64,000 nucleotides of DNA from contig JAIXMX010000001.1 in the NCBI GenBank assembly GCA_020328155.1, forward strand, positions 174,889 to 238,888. The letters are read 5' to 3'. Position 1 is the stretch's first letter. Every line of letters begins with the position of its first letter. Below, in pieces: positions 41,597 through 51,628 of this stretch. The notes under the pieces were generated by a model that saw nothing but the letters and a program-made list of their open reading frames with translations, had not been told where the DNA came from and did not search any database. Source of the stretch: Candidatus Endomicrobiellum agilis. Lineage in GTDB: Bacteria; Elusimicrobiota; Endomicrobiia; Endomicrobiales; Endomicrobiaceae. A program made the position numbers and the translations under genes.

Positions 41597-41623
41597 GTCT
41601 CCTTTGACTGTTCATAAAAAAAA

Positions 41624-41647
41624 GAGCCTGCAGGTGCCTGCAAGCTC
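41624..41647 (-). terminator. Terminator hairpin of the minus-strand 41671-42012 gene
   Basis: GAGCcTGCAGG-TG-CCTGCAaGCTC flanked by an A run on + (T run on -). Confidence 0.65.
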
Positions 41648-41670
41648 TAATATAACTTTTCTTTTTTTAC

Positions 41671-42144
41671 TCAAAACAAAACATCATTAGGTTTATAAAC
41701 ATATCTAAACAAAGCCTCTTCATCAACACCTTCATTTAAAAAAGGTTCTTCTTCAATACGTTTATTTTTCGTCCAATCGTAACAATTACCAGTGTCACTA
41801 AAATAACAAGGTTTATAATCTAGCGAGATGATTTGTCCTTCAGGAACATTAACTTTATTTAAGTTAGAAAGATGACGTTGCGAGTTTATAATATTTAAAA
41901 AATTTGCATAGCGGACATTACAAAAATCCTCGTCTCTTAATGCCGAAATACATTCGGCAACAGTATAATCATCTTTAGACTCCAGCTCAAACATTGATAT
42001 CGGCATCGGCATCAGTGTCGACGTTGGGTGTGGATTACTTACTTAGCTAACAGCGTCATAATACGCAGCATTTCCGATATCAATTAGCCTGCCATAATCA
42101 GCGATTAAGCTTACAATTAAAAACAACGATAATATTCTTTTCAT
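41671..42144 (-). pseudogene. Exported protein gene interrupted by one in-frame TAA (leader MKRILSLFLIVSLIADYGRLIDIGNAAYYDAVS*VSNPHPTSTLMPMPISMFELESKDDY...)
   Basis: Signal-peptide leader from ATG ~42144 is in the same frame as ORF 41671-42012, separated by TAA at 42043-42045. Confidence 0.6.
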
Positions 42145-42246
42145 GATTAATTCGTAATTATCTTTTTCTTATTATCTATCTTGGAACAGTATGCATTTCA
42201 GATACATCAGCGGACTACACACGGACAATCCCTGTATGGTGTTATC

Positions 42247-42495
42247 TTACTTTCTATCATAACCAGCTCTATTATAATCTAACATATCATAGCCGTCTTT
42301 ATCATAACCGTCTTCATCATAGTCATTCGACTTATGTATAGGTGTAGGTTCTGGTTCTGGTTCTGGACTAGCTTGCTTAACCTTTTCAGTAACAGTATTC
42401 ACGGTGCCTGCACTGTTAAGCAACTTACCACAGCCAGACGCCAAGAATATACACAAACATATACATATAATTTTCTTCATTTTATTTCTTAACAA
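42247..42495 (-). CDS. Small lipoprotein with Pro/Glu linker and short YDxxG repeat tail
   Basis: MKKIICICLCIFLASGCGKLLNSAGTVNTV...SPEPEPEPTPIHKSNDYDEDGYDKDGYDMLDYNRAGYDRK. Confidence 0.6.
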   Translation of the reverse strand: MLRNKMKKIICICLCIFLASGCGKLLNSAGTVNTVTEKVKQASPEPEPEPTPIHKSNDYDEDGYDKDGYDMLDYNRAGYDRK

Positions 42496-42949
42496 TTCCT
42501 AATTTTTTCCTCAACCAAATTTCAGAGATTTCAGGAATTTTATCTATTCTGACAAATAAGGTTTATAAAGATATAAATAGAAACAATATATACCCTTAAA
42601 GGTATTACGAACAGGTATTTCTATTTCTTTAGTCTGTTTTTTTGTCTCTCTATCCCGATAAAAAGAGCGATAAAATATACCAAGTACAAATAATAGTCTC
42701 AAAATTCCAATGCTCGTTAATTTGTTCAAGAGAAAGGTTAACAGTTTTGTAGTATAAAGCCTGTAAAGCTGACGAAGTCTGCCTTTCTTTCTCCTTTTGT
42801 AGTGTTCTTCGGATAATATTTTTTTGTGATAGTAATCGGGATACGGGATATTAACATGCTTACCTTCTATTAGCCAGATATTTCGTCGTTAATCGTTGTA
42901 GCTTGGCAATTATTTTCGGAAGCATAGGCATATAAGATTACTACCGCAT

Positions 42950-43045
42950 GCCTTCGGCGTTTGGTGAAGCCAAAATAAAAGACGATTTTGGCTTTCGTTA
43001 AGCGTAGTAGATTAATAAAAAGATGTCACCTGTGCAGATATATTA
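42950..43045. repeat. Dispersed repeat copy 2, with an extra ~25-30 bp internal segment
   Basis: ccgcatgccttcggcgtttggtgaagccaaaataaaagacgattttggcttt...tgtcacctgtgca; cf. 39129-39210. Confidence 0.85.
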
Positions 43046-43502
43046 TTATTTTCAGTAATTTTTGTCATAACTTCGGTGATTTTTGTATAAACGGTGTCTC
43101 CTGTAATATTACAATAGAAGCGACTTTGCATTGTGTATAAGCTTAATTATATGCCATTTTTTTAACTTATTGTCAATTAATATAAATCTAGTACGCTTAC
43201 GCTAGCATGAATAAAAGGAATAATTATAATCATCGTAAAAGAGAAAAAGACGAGCGATATGCAGCAGGTGCAATGCCAAAAAGAAAAAAGGGCAATAAGA
43301 TACTTTTCAATAGAGATGCTATAGTTATCTCTTTTTTGCTGTTATATTGTCATAAAATATGACGGCGTTTTATAAAGAAAGAGTTCATAAACATAAATAA
43401 GATGCAATATTAGTTGAAGATGGATTTAGCGACTTAATTATCGTCTTCCGCGTATTGATATACTGCATTGACAATCCTGCAGGCAAATTGTAAAATATTG
43501 GC

Positions 43503-43733
43503 ATGAAAGATATTGAAATTTTAGCTTTAAAAATTAAAAAAACGGCTGAAAAATTGAGAAAACTTACCGATGAAAATCTCAAACTTAAATTGGAAGTGGA
43601 ATATTTGAGGAAAGAAAGCGAACGCGGCAGAAAACAGTCGAGCGAGTATGTGGTGTTGAGAAAAAATGCTGAAGCAGCTGTTACTAAAATTGAAAGAATT
43701 ATAAAAAAAATTGACACGGTAAAGGTTTTATAA
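43503..43733 (+). CDS. Small coiled-coil protein (ZapB-like architecture)
   Basis: 76-aa leucine-rich coiled coil immediately upstream of ZapA-like gene. Confidence 0.6.
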   Translation: MKDIEILALKIKKTAEKLRKLTDENLKLKLEVEYLRKESERGRKQSSEYVVLRKNAEAAVTKIERIIKKIDTVKVL

Positions 43734-43735
43734 TT

Positions 43736-44026
43736 ATGGCAACCACCCGTGAGAAAATTATGGGAAGGGACATAGACCTGCATATAGATGGTATGGATGA
43801 GCTGAGCTTTAACAGGGTTGTAAGTTTTGTAAACGAACAGTGGCTAGAAGTAAAGAGCGAAAATGCTAACGTTCCCGACACGCAGAAGATAGCGGCTTTG
43901 ACGGCTGTAAAGATAGCGACAGAACTGCTTAGGTTGAAAGATTTACAAGAAAGTATTTCATGTAATTATGAAAAAAAAATTAAAGAGTTTATACGACAAT
44001 TAGACGAAGCTGATTATATGAATTGA
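43736..44026 (+). CDS. zapA: ZapA-like cell division protein
   Basis: IMGRDIDLHIDGMDELSFNRVVSFVNEQWLEV...TQKIAALTAVKIATELLRLK pattern of ZapA family. Confidence 0.65.
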   Translation: MATTREKIMGRDIDLHIDGMDELSFNRVVSFVNEQWLEVKSENANVPDTQKIAALTAVKIATELLRLKDLQESISCNYEKKIKEFIRQLDEADYMN

Positions 44027-44230
44027 AATATTTTTCATATTTAGTCTGCGATGTTGGCTATGTTTAATCGATTTATTTCTATGTGTCTCTTTTTAAAGAG
44101 CGGCAAGTAGGCGTGTGCTGTCGCATTTTAATTGAAGAAATGAGATCTAGATTGATTGGAATTTCTAGCATTGCAGTTTTTTTTACTTAGTTAAAAGCTG
44201 AATTAGTGCCGAAAAGCAATGTAGATAGCT

Positions 44231-45550
44231 ATGAAACAGACAAATTTTCTTGAAAATGCCGTAAATCATAAAAACAAACCGCTGGCTGTAAGAATGTCGC
44301 CTCGTAATTTTAAAGAATTTGCGGGACAGGAAAACATTTTGGGAGACGGCAAACTTTTGCGTCGTTTAATAGAATCTGACAATCTCAGTTCTGTAATTTT
44401 TTTCGGTCCGCCCGGAACCGGTAAAAGTGCGTTGGCAAGGATTATTGCTTCAAAAACAAAAGCGTATTTCGAAGAAGCAAACGCAGTGACGATCGGCATA
44501 GCTGACATAAGAAAGATAATAGAAGCCGCAAAAGCTAGGACGGAAGTTTTTGGCAAGAAAACTATTCTTATGCTTGATGAAATTCATCATTTCAACCGTT
44601 TGCAGCAAGACGCGTTGCTTCCAGACGTTGAAAGTGGCATAATAACGTTAATCGGTATAACTACGGAAAATCCATTCTTTTATATTAATGCCGCTATTAT
44701 TTCGAGGAGTACGGTTTTTGAATTTCAGCCTTTGTCGAAAGAAGCTCTTTTACATATTATGGAATCAGCTTTAAAAGATAGGGAAAATGGACTTGGAAGC
44801 TATAAAGTTAAAATGTCAAAAGAAGCGAAAGAACATTTGCTCGCGAATGCAGTTGGCGATGCCAGAAGACTTCTCAATGCGCTTGAGGTAGGTGTTCTTT
44901 CCGCGGAGACTAATGCGGAAGGCGTGAGAGTTTTTGATATCAGCGTAGCTCAGGAATCAATGCAGAAAAGAGCGTTTTTATACGATAGCTCGGGAGACAC
45001 TCATTATGATCATATTTCTGCATTTATCAAATCAATGCGGGGAACAGATCCCGACGCAGCGATTTACTGGATGGCAAAAATGCTTGCGGCTGGAGAAGAT
45101 CCTCGCTTTATTGCAAGAAGAATAATAATCTGTGCCTCCGAAGACGTGGGTATGGCAGATCCTGGAGCTTTAACGCTTGCGGTTTCCGCATTTAATGCGG
45201 TTGAATTTGTCGGCATGCCCGAAGCGAGAATAATTTTAGCCCAAGCAGCTATTTACGTGGCTTGCGCTCCAAAATCTAATGCCTCTTATATGGCTGTCGA
45301 GCGGGCTTTGTCGGAAGTTAAAAACGGTAAAGTTAGAGGTGTTCCAAATCATTTGAAAGATGCGAATCTCGATGGCGGAAAACTTGGGCATGGGCAGGGA
45401 TATAAATATCCGCATGATTTTGAAGGACATTACGTACAACAGGAATATTGGACTGATCCTGTGGAATTTTATACGCCTACAAAGGAAAGCTACGAAGGGA
45501 AAGTCCGTGAACGATTGCTTGGAATTAGAAAAAAGAAAAGTAAGATATAA
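44231..45550 (+). CDS. rarA: Replication-associated recombination protein A (MgsA/RarA AAA+ ATPase)
   Basis: FFGPPGTGKSALARIIA; LDEIHHFNRLQQDALLPDVE; IIICASEDVGMADP; YKYPHDFEGHYVQQEY. Confidence 0.95.
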   Translation: MKQTNFLENAVNHKNKPLAVRMSPRNFKEFAGQENILGDGKLLRRLIESDNLSSVIFFGPPGTGKSALARIIASKTKAYFEEANAVTIGIADIRKIIEAAKARTEVFGKKTILMLDEIHHFNRLQQDALLPDVESGIITLIGITTENPFFYINAAIISRSTVFEFQPLSKEALLHIMESALKDRENGLGSYKVKMSKEAKEHLLANAVGDARRLLNALEVGVLSAETNAEGVRVFDISVAQESMQKRAFLYDSSGDTHYDHISAFIKSMRGTDPDAAIYWMAKMLAAGEDPRFIARRIIICASEDVGMADPGALTLAVSAFNAVEFVGMPEARIILAQAAIYVACAPKSNASYMAVERALSEVKNGKVRGVPNHLKDANLDGGKLGHGQGYKYPHDFEGHYVQQEYWTDPVEFYTPTKESYEGKVRERLLGIRKKKSKI

Positions 45551-46100
45551 GTTTTTAGCTATAAGAAATGGAGTAGAGCCGGCTTTGGCGGCAGCCTATA
45601 GCGCAGATATTTTTGTAGAAATTAAAAAGCTTTCTCTATACAGGAAAGCGAAAACCGTGATGTTTTATTTATCTAGCGGTTCTGAAGTTGTTACTGATTT
45701 TATGGTAAATTCTGCTCTTGACAATGGGAAAACCGTTGTTGTTCCTGCGATAGAAAATTCCGAAAATAGAAAGATGTACGCCGTAAAGATTTCAAGGCTT
45801 GAAGATGCTTGCCAATCGGTTTGCGGCATAAGACAACCTGGAATAAGTCCCAGAGATATAGTAGAAAAAGGCGATGTCGATTTGGTTTTTGTTCCGGGCA
45901 TCGCTTTTGACGCTAGAGGATACAGGACGGGCTACGGCAAAGGTTACTATGACAGGTGGCTTAAAAGCGTGCCGCTTGAAAAAACCGTAGGACTCGCTTA
46001 TGATTTTCAAATTACAGACAAACTTCCGACTGAGGAATATGACATTCCGGTAGGTGTTATTATTACTGAAAAAAGGATTATGCAAATTGAAGGAATTTAA
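45507..46100 (+). CDS. 5-formyltetrahydrofolate cyclo-ligase
   Basis: [25 protein letters not shown]; likely GTG start overlapping rarA 3' end. Confidence 0.9.
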   Translation: MNDCLELEKRKVRYKFLAIRNGVEPALAAAYSADIFVEIKKLSLYRKAKTVMFYLSSGSEVVTDFMVNSALDNGKTVVVPAIENSENRKMYAVKISRLEDACQSVCGIRQPGISPRDIVEKGDVDLVFVPGIAFDARGYRTGYGKGYYDRWLKSVPLEKTVGLAYDFQITDKLPTEEYDIPVGVIITEKRIMQIEGI

Positions 46101-46111
46101 GGAGCGGAGAA

Positions 46112-47668
46112 ATGGAAAACGTTATGGTGATTGTTATAACCGCTTTTGTGGCTTTGGCTGTGGGATATATTTTGCGTTTTATTTATGCGAGATTAGATGT
46201 TAGATCGGCAGAACGAACTTCAGAAAGAATTGTGGAAGAGGCAAAACTAATAGCTGAGACAAAATCAAAAGAGATAATTTTAGATGCAAGGTTAGCGATT
46301 GACGGAGAGAGGAAAGAATTCGAGCATAAAATAAAAGAAAGAAAGCAGGCCGTTCAAAATACGGAAAATCGCTTGAACCAGCGCGAAGAAAACTTAGATC
46401 GTAAAATTGACGCGATTGACAGGAGGGAGAAAAGTTTATCCAGTAAAGAAAGAGATATTTTCTCAAAAGAGCAGCATCTTTCCGTAAGATTTGCGGAAAT
46501 CGATAAAATGAAGGAAGAGCAAAAGAAAATTCTTGAAAAAATTTCAGGAATGACTAGGGAAGAGGCAAAAAAAAATCTTATAAGCGAAATGGAGAAGGAT
46601 GCAAAACAATACGCATCGGTCCTAGCACAGAGACTTGAACAAGAAACGCGGGAAAATGCCGATAAAAAATCAAAAGAGATTCTTTCTATTGCGATACAGC
46701 GCGTAGCCGTAGATCATGTGGCGGATATCACCACTTCGACGGTTCAGATTTTAGGCGATGAAGTAAAAGGAAGAATTATAGGCAGAGAGGGCAGAAATAT
46801 CAGAGCGTTTGAACAGGCGACAGGCGTTGATTTGATAGTTGACGACACGCCTGAGTCGATAGTCATTTCGGCTTTTGACGGCGTAAGAAGGCAAATAGCA
46901 AAACTTGCTTTGGAAAAATTGATTGCCGACGGCAGAATTCATCCTGCAAGAATTGAGGAAGTCGTTGAAAGAATAAAAAAGGAGATGGAACAACATCTTA
47001 AGGAAGTCGGAGAACAAGCCGCGATAGAGGTGGGAGTTCCCTGTTCTAATCCTGAAATTATTAGATTGCTCGGAAAATTAAAATACAGAACTTCTTATGG
47101 GCAAAACCAACTTCAGCACACGTTAGAAGTTGCATGGCTTGCAGGTGCCATAGCAGGCGAGCTAAGGCTTGACGTAATGTTTTGCAAGAAGGCGGCGATG
47201 CTGCACGATATAGGAAAAGCCGTTAATCATGAAGTTGAGGGTACTCATCATCAGATTTCCGCCGATATAGCTAAAAGATATGGCGAATCCCCTAAGATGG
47301 TAAATGCAATTTTATCGCATCACGAGGGTTTTGAACTTCCGTCAAGCTCTGAAGCTTTCGTTCTGGCGGCGGCGGATGCAATTTCTGCGGCAAGACCTGG
47401 CGCAAGGAAAGAATCAATAGGGCATTATCTCAAACGTCTTGATAAACTTGAAAAAGTCGTAAAAGGGTTTCGCGGCATTTCAGTGGCTTATGCAGTACAG
47501 GCTGGAAGAGAGGTAAGAATACTTGTAGAGCCAGATGAAATTGACGAAAAGCAGGCGCAAATTTTAGCGCATAATATAGTTAAAAAAATTGAGCAAGAAC
47601 TAGAATATCCGGGACAGATTAAGATTACCGTTATTCGCGAAACAAGGGTGCAGGATATAGCAAAGTAA
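46112..47668 (+). CDS. rny: Ribonuclease Y
   Basis: N-terminal TM, coiled coil, KH ([29 protein letters not shown]) and HD ([20 protein letters not shown]) domains. Confidence 0.96.
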   Translation: MENVMVIVITAFVALAVGYILRFIYARLDVRSAERTSERIVEEAKLIAETKSKEIILDARLAIDGERKEFEHKIKERKQAVQNTENRLNQREENLDRKIDAIDRREKSLSSKERDIFSKEQHLSVRFAEIDKMKEEQKKILEKISGMTREEAKKNLISEMEKDAKQYASVLAQRLEQETRENADKKSKEILSIAIQRVAVDHVADITTSTVQILGDEVKGRIIGREGRNIRAFEQATGVDLIVDDTPESIVISAFDGVRRQIAKLALEKLIADGRIHPARIEEVVERIKKEMEQHLKEVGEQAAIEVGVPCSNPEIIRLLGKLKYRTSYGQNQLQHTLEVAWLAGAIAGELRLDVMFCKKAAMLHDIGKAVNHEVEGTHHQISADIAKRYGESPKMVNAILSHHEGFELPSSSEAFVLAAADAISAARPGARKESIGHYLKRLDKLEKVVKGFRGISVAYAVQAGREVRILVEPDEIDEKQAQILAHNIVKKIEQELEYPGQIKITVIRETRVQDIAK

Positions 47669-47939
47669 GTTTTTTATTCTGTTTTTTTATGCGTATGCTT
47701 GTGCTATGTGCCGACTTATTGCGTTTTTTGATATAAAGTTTTGATGGCGAAAACTCTGCTTAAGCTCAAAGTAATTCGTAAAAATATAAGATGTCAGTAA
47801 AAAATTAGCTTGGTTCAAAGGCTTTTTTAACTCTAGTATTTACTCCTAGTATATAGGGCGGCAAATTACGCAGATATCTGAGGATTTAGAATAAGGAATA
47901 TATTGCCCGCACGGGACTGTGAGGTAAAAAGCTGCATAA

Positions 47940-49190
47940 ATGTCTGAGGATTTAGAATTTGATTTCAGTAATGATAACAGCGGACGACTTATATATACCG
48001 TTACGCAGATAAGCAATGGGATAAAACTCATCCTTGAAGATTCATATCCCGCCGTATGGATACAGGGAGAAATTTCAAATTTTAAGCTTTATAATTCTGG
48101 ACATATGTATTTTAGTATTAAAGATGCAAATGCTCAGATAAAAGCGGTAATATTTCAAAATATAGGTATAAATTTAAGTTTTGTTCCTGAAAACGGAATG
48201 AAAGTTTTGGTTTACGGTAGAGTGAGTTCTTATCCTAAGCGCGGCGATTATCAGATGGTTGTAAATCGTATGGAGCTGTACGGTAAAGGCAAGCTTTACG
48301 AAGCATATGAGCAATTGAAGAAAAAATTGGAAGCGGAAGGTCTTTTTGACGGTAACGCAAAAAAACCGATGCCGTATGTTGTAAACAGAATGGGAATCGT
48401 TACTTCGCAGGACGGTGCCGCGTTGCGTGATATTTTAAAAGTAGCGGAAAATTTAAACGCGAATATTGAGATTTTGATATATCCTGTGAGGGTTCAAGGT
48501 AAAGAAGCCGAAAAGGAAATTCCGAAAGCGATAGAGTATTTGAATTCCCACCATAAAAATTTAAGCGTTTTGCTCGTGGGCAGAGGCGGCGGTTCAATAG
48601 AAGATTTATGGGCTTTCAATACGGAATCTGTAGCAAGAGCGATCTTCGCTTCAGAAATACCGGTAGTATCGTGCGTGGGACACGAAGTTGATTTTACAAT
48701 AGCGGATTTTGTTGCGGATATGGTATCTCCAACGCCTTCTGCGGCGGCAGAAATGGTCCTAAGAAGCGGAAATGGCATTAAAAAACGCATAGAATTTTTA
48801 AGCGAGTCTCTTATTGAAGCGATGAATTTTACATTAAGCGACTGCGGAGCAAAACTTGACAGACTTGCGTCCTCAAGAGCGTTGACGAAGCCGCATTTGA
48901 TATATGAAGATAAAATATCCTATTTAGACGGACTGGATAACCGTCTTTTAGTAAATATTCGCAGAGCGTTTGAATTAAAATCCGAGAAGGTGAAAAATAT
49001 TTCCCATAAATTAGATATTGTGTCTCCGCTATCTGTTTTAAAAAGAGGCTTTTCCGTTTGTTTTGATAGCGCTAATAAAATTATTAAAGATTCAAAAAAC
49101 GTCAGCGCCGGGGACGATATCAGTATAAAGCTTGCGTCAGGCACTTTAAATGCTGAGGTAAAAAGTTGTGAAAAAGCAGTTGAATTTTGA
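47940..49190 (+). CDS. xseA: Exodeoxyribonuclease VII large subunit
   Basis: VWIQGEISNFKLYNSGHMYFSIKD; VGRGGGSIEDLWAFN; PVVSCVGHEVDFTIADFVADMVSPTPSAAAE. Confidence 0.96.
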   Translation: MSEDLEFDFSNDNSGRLIYTVTQISNGIKLILEDSYPAVWIQGEISNFKLYNSGHMYFSIKDANAQIKAVIFQNIGINLSFVPENGMKVLVYGRVSSYPKRGDYQMVVNRMELYGKGKLYEAYEQLKKKLEAEGLFDGNAKKPMPYVVNRMGIVTSQDGAALRDILKVAENLNANIEILIYPVRVQGKEAEKEIPKAIEYLNSHHKNLSVLLVGRGGGSIEDLWAFNTESVARAIFASEIPVVSCVGHEVDFTIADFVADMVSPTPSAAAEMVLRSGNGIKKRIEFLSESLIEAMNFTLSDCGAKLDRLASSRALTKPHLIYEDKISYLDGLDNRLLVNIRRAFELKSEKVKNISHKLDIVSPLSVLKRGFSVCFDSANKIIKDSKNVSAGDDISIKLASGTLNAEVKSCEKAVEF

Positions 49191-49380
49191 GAAATCTCTT
49201 GAAAGACTCGAGAAAATAGTTTCCGAAATGGAAAACGCTGCGCCTGATTTGGATAAAGCTTTGGCTTTATTTGCGGAAGGCGCTGAACTTGTAAAATTCT
49301 GTTCGGCAAAATTAAATGAGACAAAGAAAAAAATTGAAATTATAACTTCTTCTGGAAAAATAGAGATCTTTAAGGAATAA
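49168..49380 (+). CDS. xseB: Exodeoxyribonuclease VII small subunit
   Basis: NFEKSLERLEKIVSEMENAAPDLDKALALFAEGAEL; overlaps xseA. Confidence 0.93.
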   Translation: MKKQLNFEKSLERLEKIVSEMENAAPDLDKALALFAEGAELVKFCSAKLNETKKKIEIITSSGKIEIFKE

Positions 49381-49384
49381 AATT

Positions 49385-50281
49385 TTGAAGAAAAACGTTA
49401 ATTTTGAAAAATACCTTTTCCAAAAAGCGGAATATATAGATTCAGCGTTAAAAAAATTTCTGCCCAAAGATAATTCCATTATTTCTCAAAGTATGCGTTA
49501 TAGCGTTCTGTCCGGCGGCAAAAGGTTGCGTCCCATATTAGTTATTTTGGCGGCTGAGCTTTTTGACGCGAAAGCAGAAGATGTGATTCCCGCTGCCTGT
49601 GCCGTCGAATATCTACACACCTATTCCCTAGTGCATGATGATTTGCCTGCGGTGGATAATGACGATTTGCGTAGAGGAATGCTTACAAATCATAAAAAAT
49701 TTGGCGAGGCTACAGCTATTTTGTGCGGCGATGCATTGCTTACGGAATCTTTCAATCTTATAACAAAATCGAAAAGCGGCGAAAAAAATATAAACGAAGC
49801 TGTAAGGATTCTTGCGGATTACAGCGGTTATAAAGGAATGATTGCGGGACAGAGCGAAGATACTATTGCAAATGGAGTATGGAGCGGAAAAAGTGAAGCG
49901 CTATTAGAAAAAAAATTAAATTTTATACAGGTTCAAAAGACGGCGGCATTGATGGTTGCAAGTTTAAAAATAGGTGCAGTTTTAGCCGGCGCGGATAAAA
50001 AAAGTTTAAAAGCGCTTGAAATTTATGGTACAGATACGGGTATAGCTTTTCAAATAACTGATGATATTTTAGACGTATATGCTGATAAAAAGCTGCTAGG
50101 CAAAAAAGGCAGCGACGTGGAAAACTGTAAACTTACGGCTCTTTCCTTATACGGAAAGCGGAGAGCAGAGAAAAAAGCGGACGAACATATCAGAAGAGCA
50201 AAAGAGGCGATAGCCGTATTCGGAGATGAATCCGAAATATTTATCTGCTTTACAGATTATATAGCAGGCAGAACATATTAA
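49385..50281 (+). CDS. ispA: Polyprenyl (farnesyl/geranylgeranyl) diphosphate synthase
   Basis: SGGKRLRPILV; YSLVHDDLPAVDNDDLRRG; FQITDDILDVYAD. Confidence 0.95.
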   Translation: MKKNVNFEKYLFQKAEYIDSALKKFLPKDNSIISQSMRYSVLSGGKRLRPILVILAAELFDAKAEDVIPAACAVEYLHTYSLVHDDLPAVDNDDLRRGMLTNHKKFGEATAILCGDALLTESFNLITKSKSGEKNINEAVRILADYSGYKGMIAGQSEDTIANGVWSGKSEALLEKKLNFIQVQKTAALMVASLKIGAVLAGADKKSLKALEIYGTDTGIAFQITDDILDVYADKKLLGKKGSDVENCKLTALSLYGKRRAEKKADEHIRRAKEAIAVFGDESEIFICFTDYIAGRTY

Positions 50282-51628
50282 ATTTCCGACGTTGCGGATA
50301 AGTTGGGTTTTTATCCTTAAACTCTCTAGCGTTGTCGTATATTTTTTAAATGATAGTTTTTTGAAGCAAGTTTTCGGTTTGATAGCTGTTCCGTCCTCAA
50401 TGTAGGGCTTACTATCGCACGTATCGATATATTTTTCTGAGATGACGACTCTCTTCTTTCTTCTTCTCTGCAAGACTGACATATATGTCTCGTTAAAGAA
50501 CAGTCTTTGACAGCGATTTCTAATCAAGTTCGTAATGACGAATGGAAAAGCATATTGTGTTATTCTCCTAAAAAATGCAAAAATTCACTCCTCGAACAAA
50601 TAAAAACAACGGTGTCACAAACGCCCGCTTTGACGAATACGGCGCATTGCGGACTTAAAAAACAGCCCGTTGGAATCTTTTTTATTTGTTATGCCGAACC
50701 GAAATCCACTCTCTCTCTTTTGTTGTGCCGAGAGAAGTTTGCCTCTCAAGTCTCCGCCCTTCTGTTTTTTCTGTATTCTTCAAAGGCTATACCTTTTAAT
50801 TTAAGGGCAGATTTTTAATCAAATTTATATATTTAATATGCGGTACTTTAAAAATTTATTTTAACGTCTTTTTATCGTAATCGTATTTTAAGGTTTATCT
50901 TTTTACTTTGAAAGAAAGATTCTTTTTTAATTCTATATTTCAGTCGCAATTGAAACCTGCGTCTGCCTAAAAATAATGAGAGATATTTTTAGCGTTTAAG
51001 TGTTGTCCGCTTAAACTTGATTTAGAATCATTAATTGTCTTCTTTGAAGAGGGGATATACAATGTGATTCTATTGATATTTTCTCAAACGCTAAGAGTCA
51101 ATTAAAAATATGAAAGAATATTTTGTTGGCAATCTCAGGTACTGCTATGGTATAATATATCGTTGAAAATCTGTAGCGTTTTTCAAAACTGTTGCAGATT
51201 TTTTGAACGCTGGCGTTTTTATCGTCATAGCTTGGTAAAAAAATTCTCGCAGCAGTTTAATCCTTTTTGTTTATTATACTGTATTTCAACAATAATAAAC
51301 TTTTTCGGCAGGACTTTATCTTAACTGTCCAGATTAACGGCGGTAAAAGACGCGACAACAACAGCGGTAATTGATAAGATTTAACAAAAGAACGAAAAGA
51401 AACAGCAAAAAACTGGAAACGCTGAATAAGACGTCAGATTTATTTCTTAATGAGCGTTACTTGCTTATCAACAGCTTGGAAAACGATGTGGGTTTAAATT
51501 TTGCCTGTTGTCAAAAACATAACAATATCTTACTCGGCAGATAGAAAAAAAGAGAAACGTTGTTTCAGATAAAAATTCCAAACTTTCTGAACTGAGTTCA
51601 TTCAATTATGACTAAATTGGAGCGATAG

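Noticed and set aside
43385-43783. 132-aa minus-strand ORF
   Set aside because: Antisense to the ZapB-like/ZapA-like genes, which have better coding character and order.
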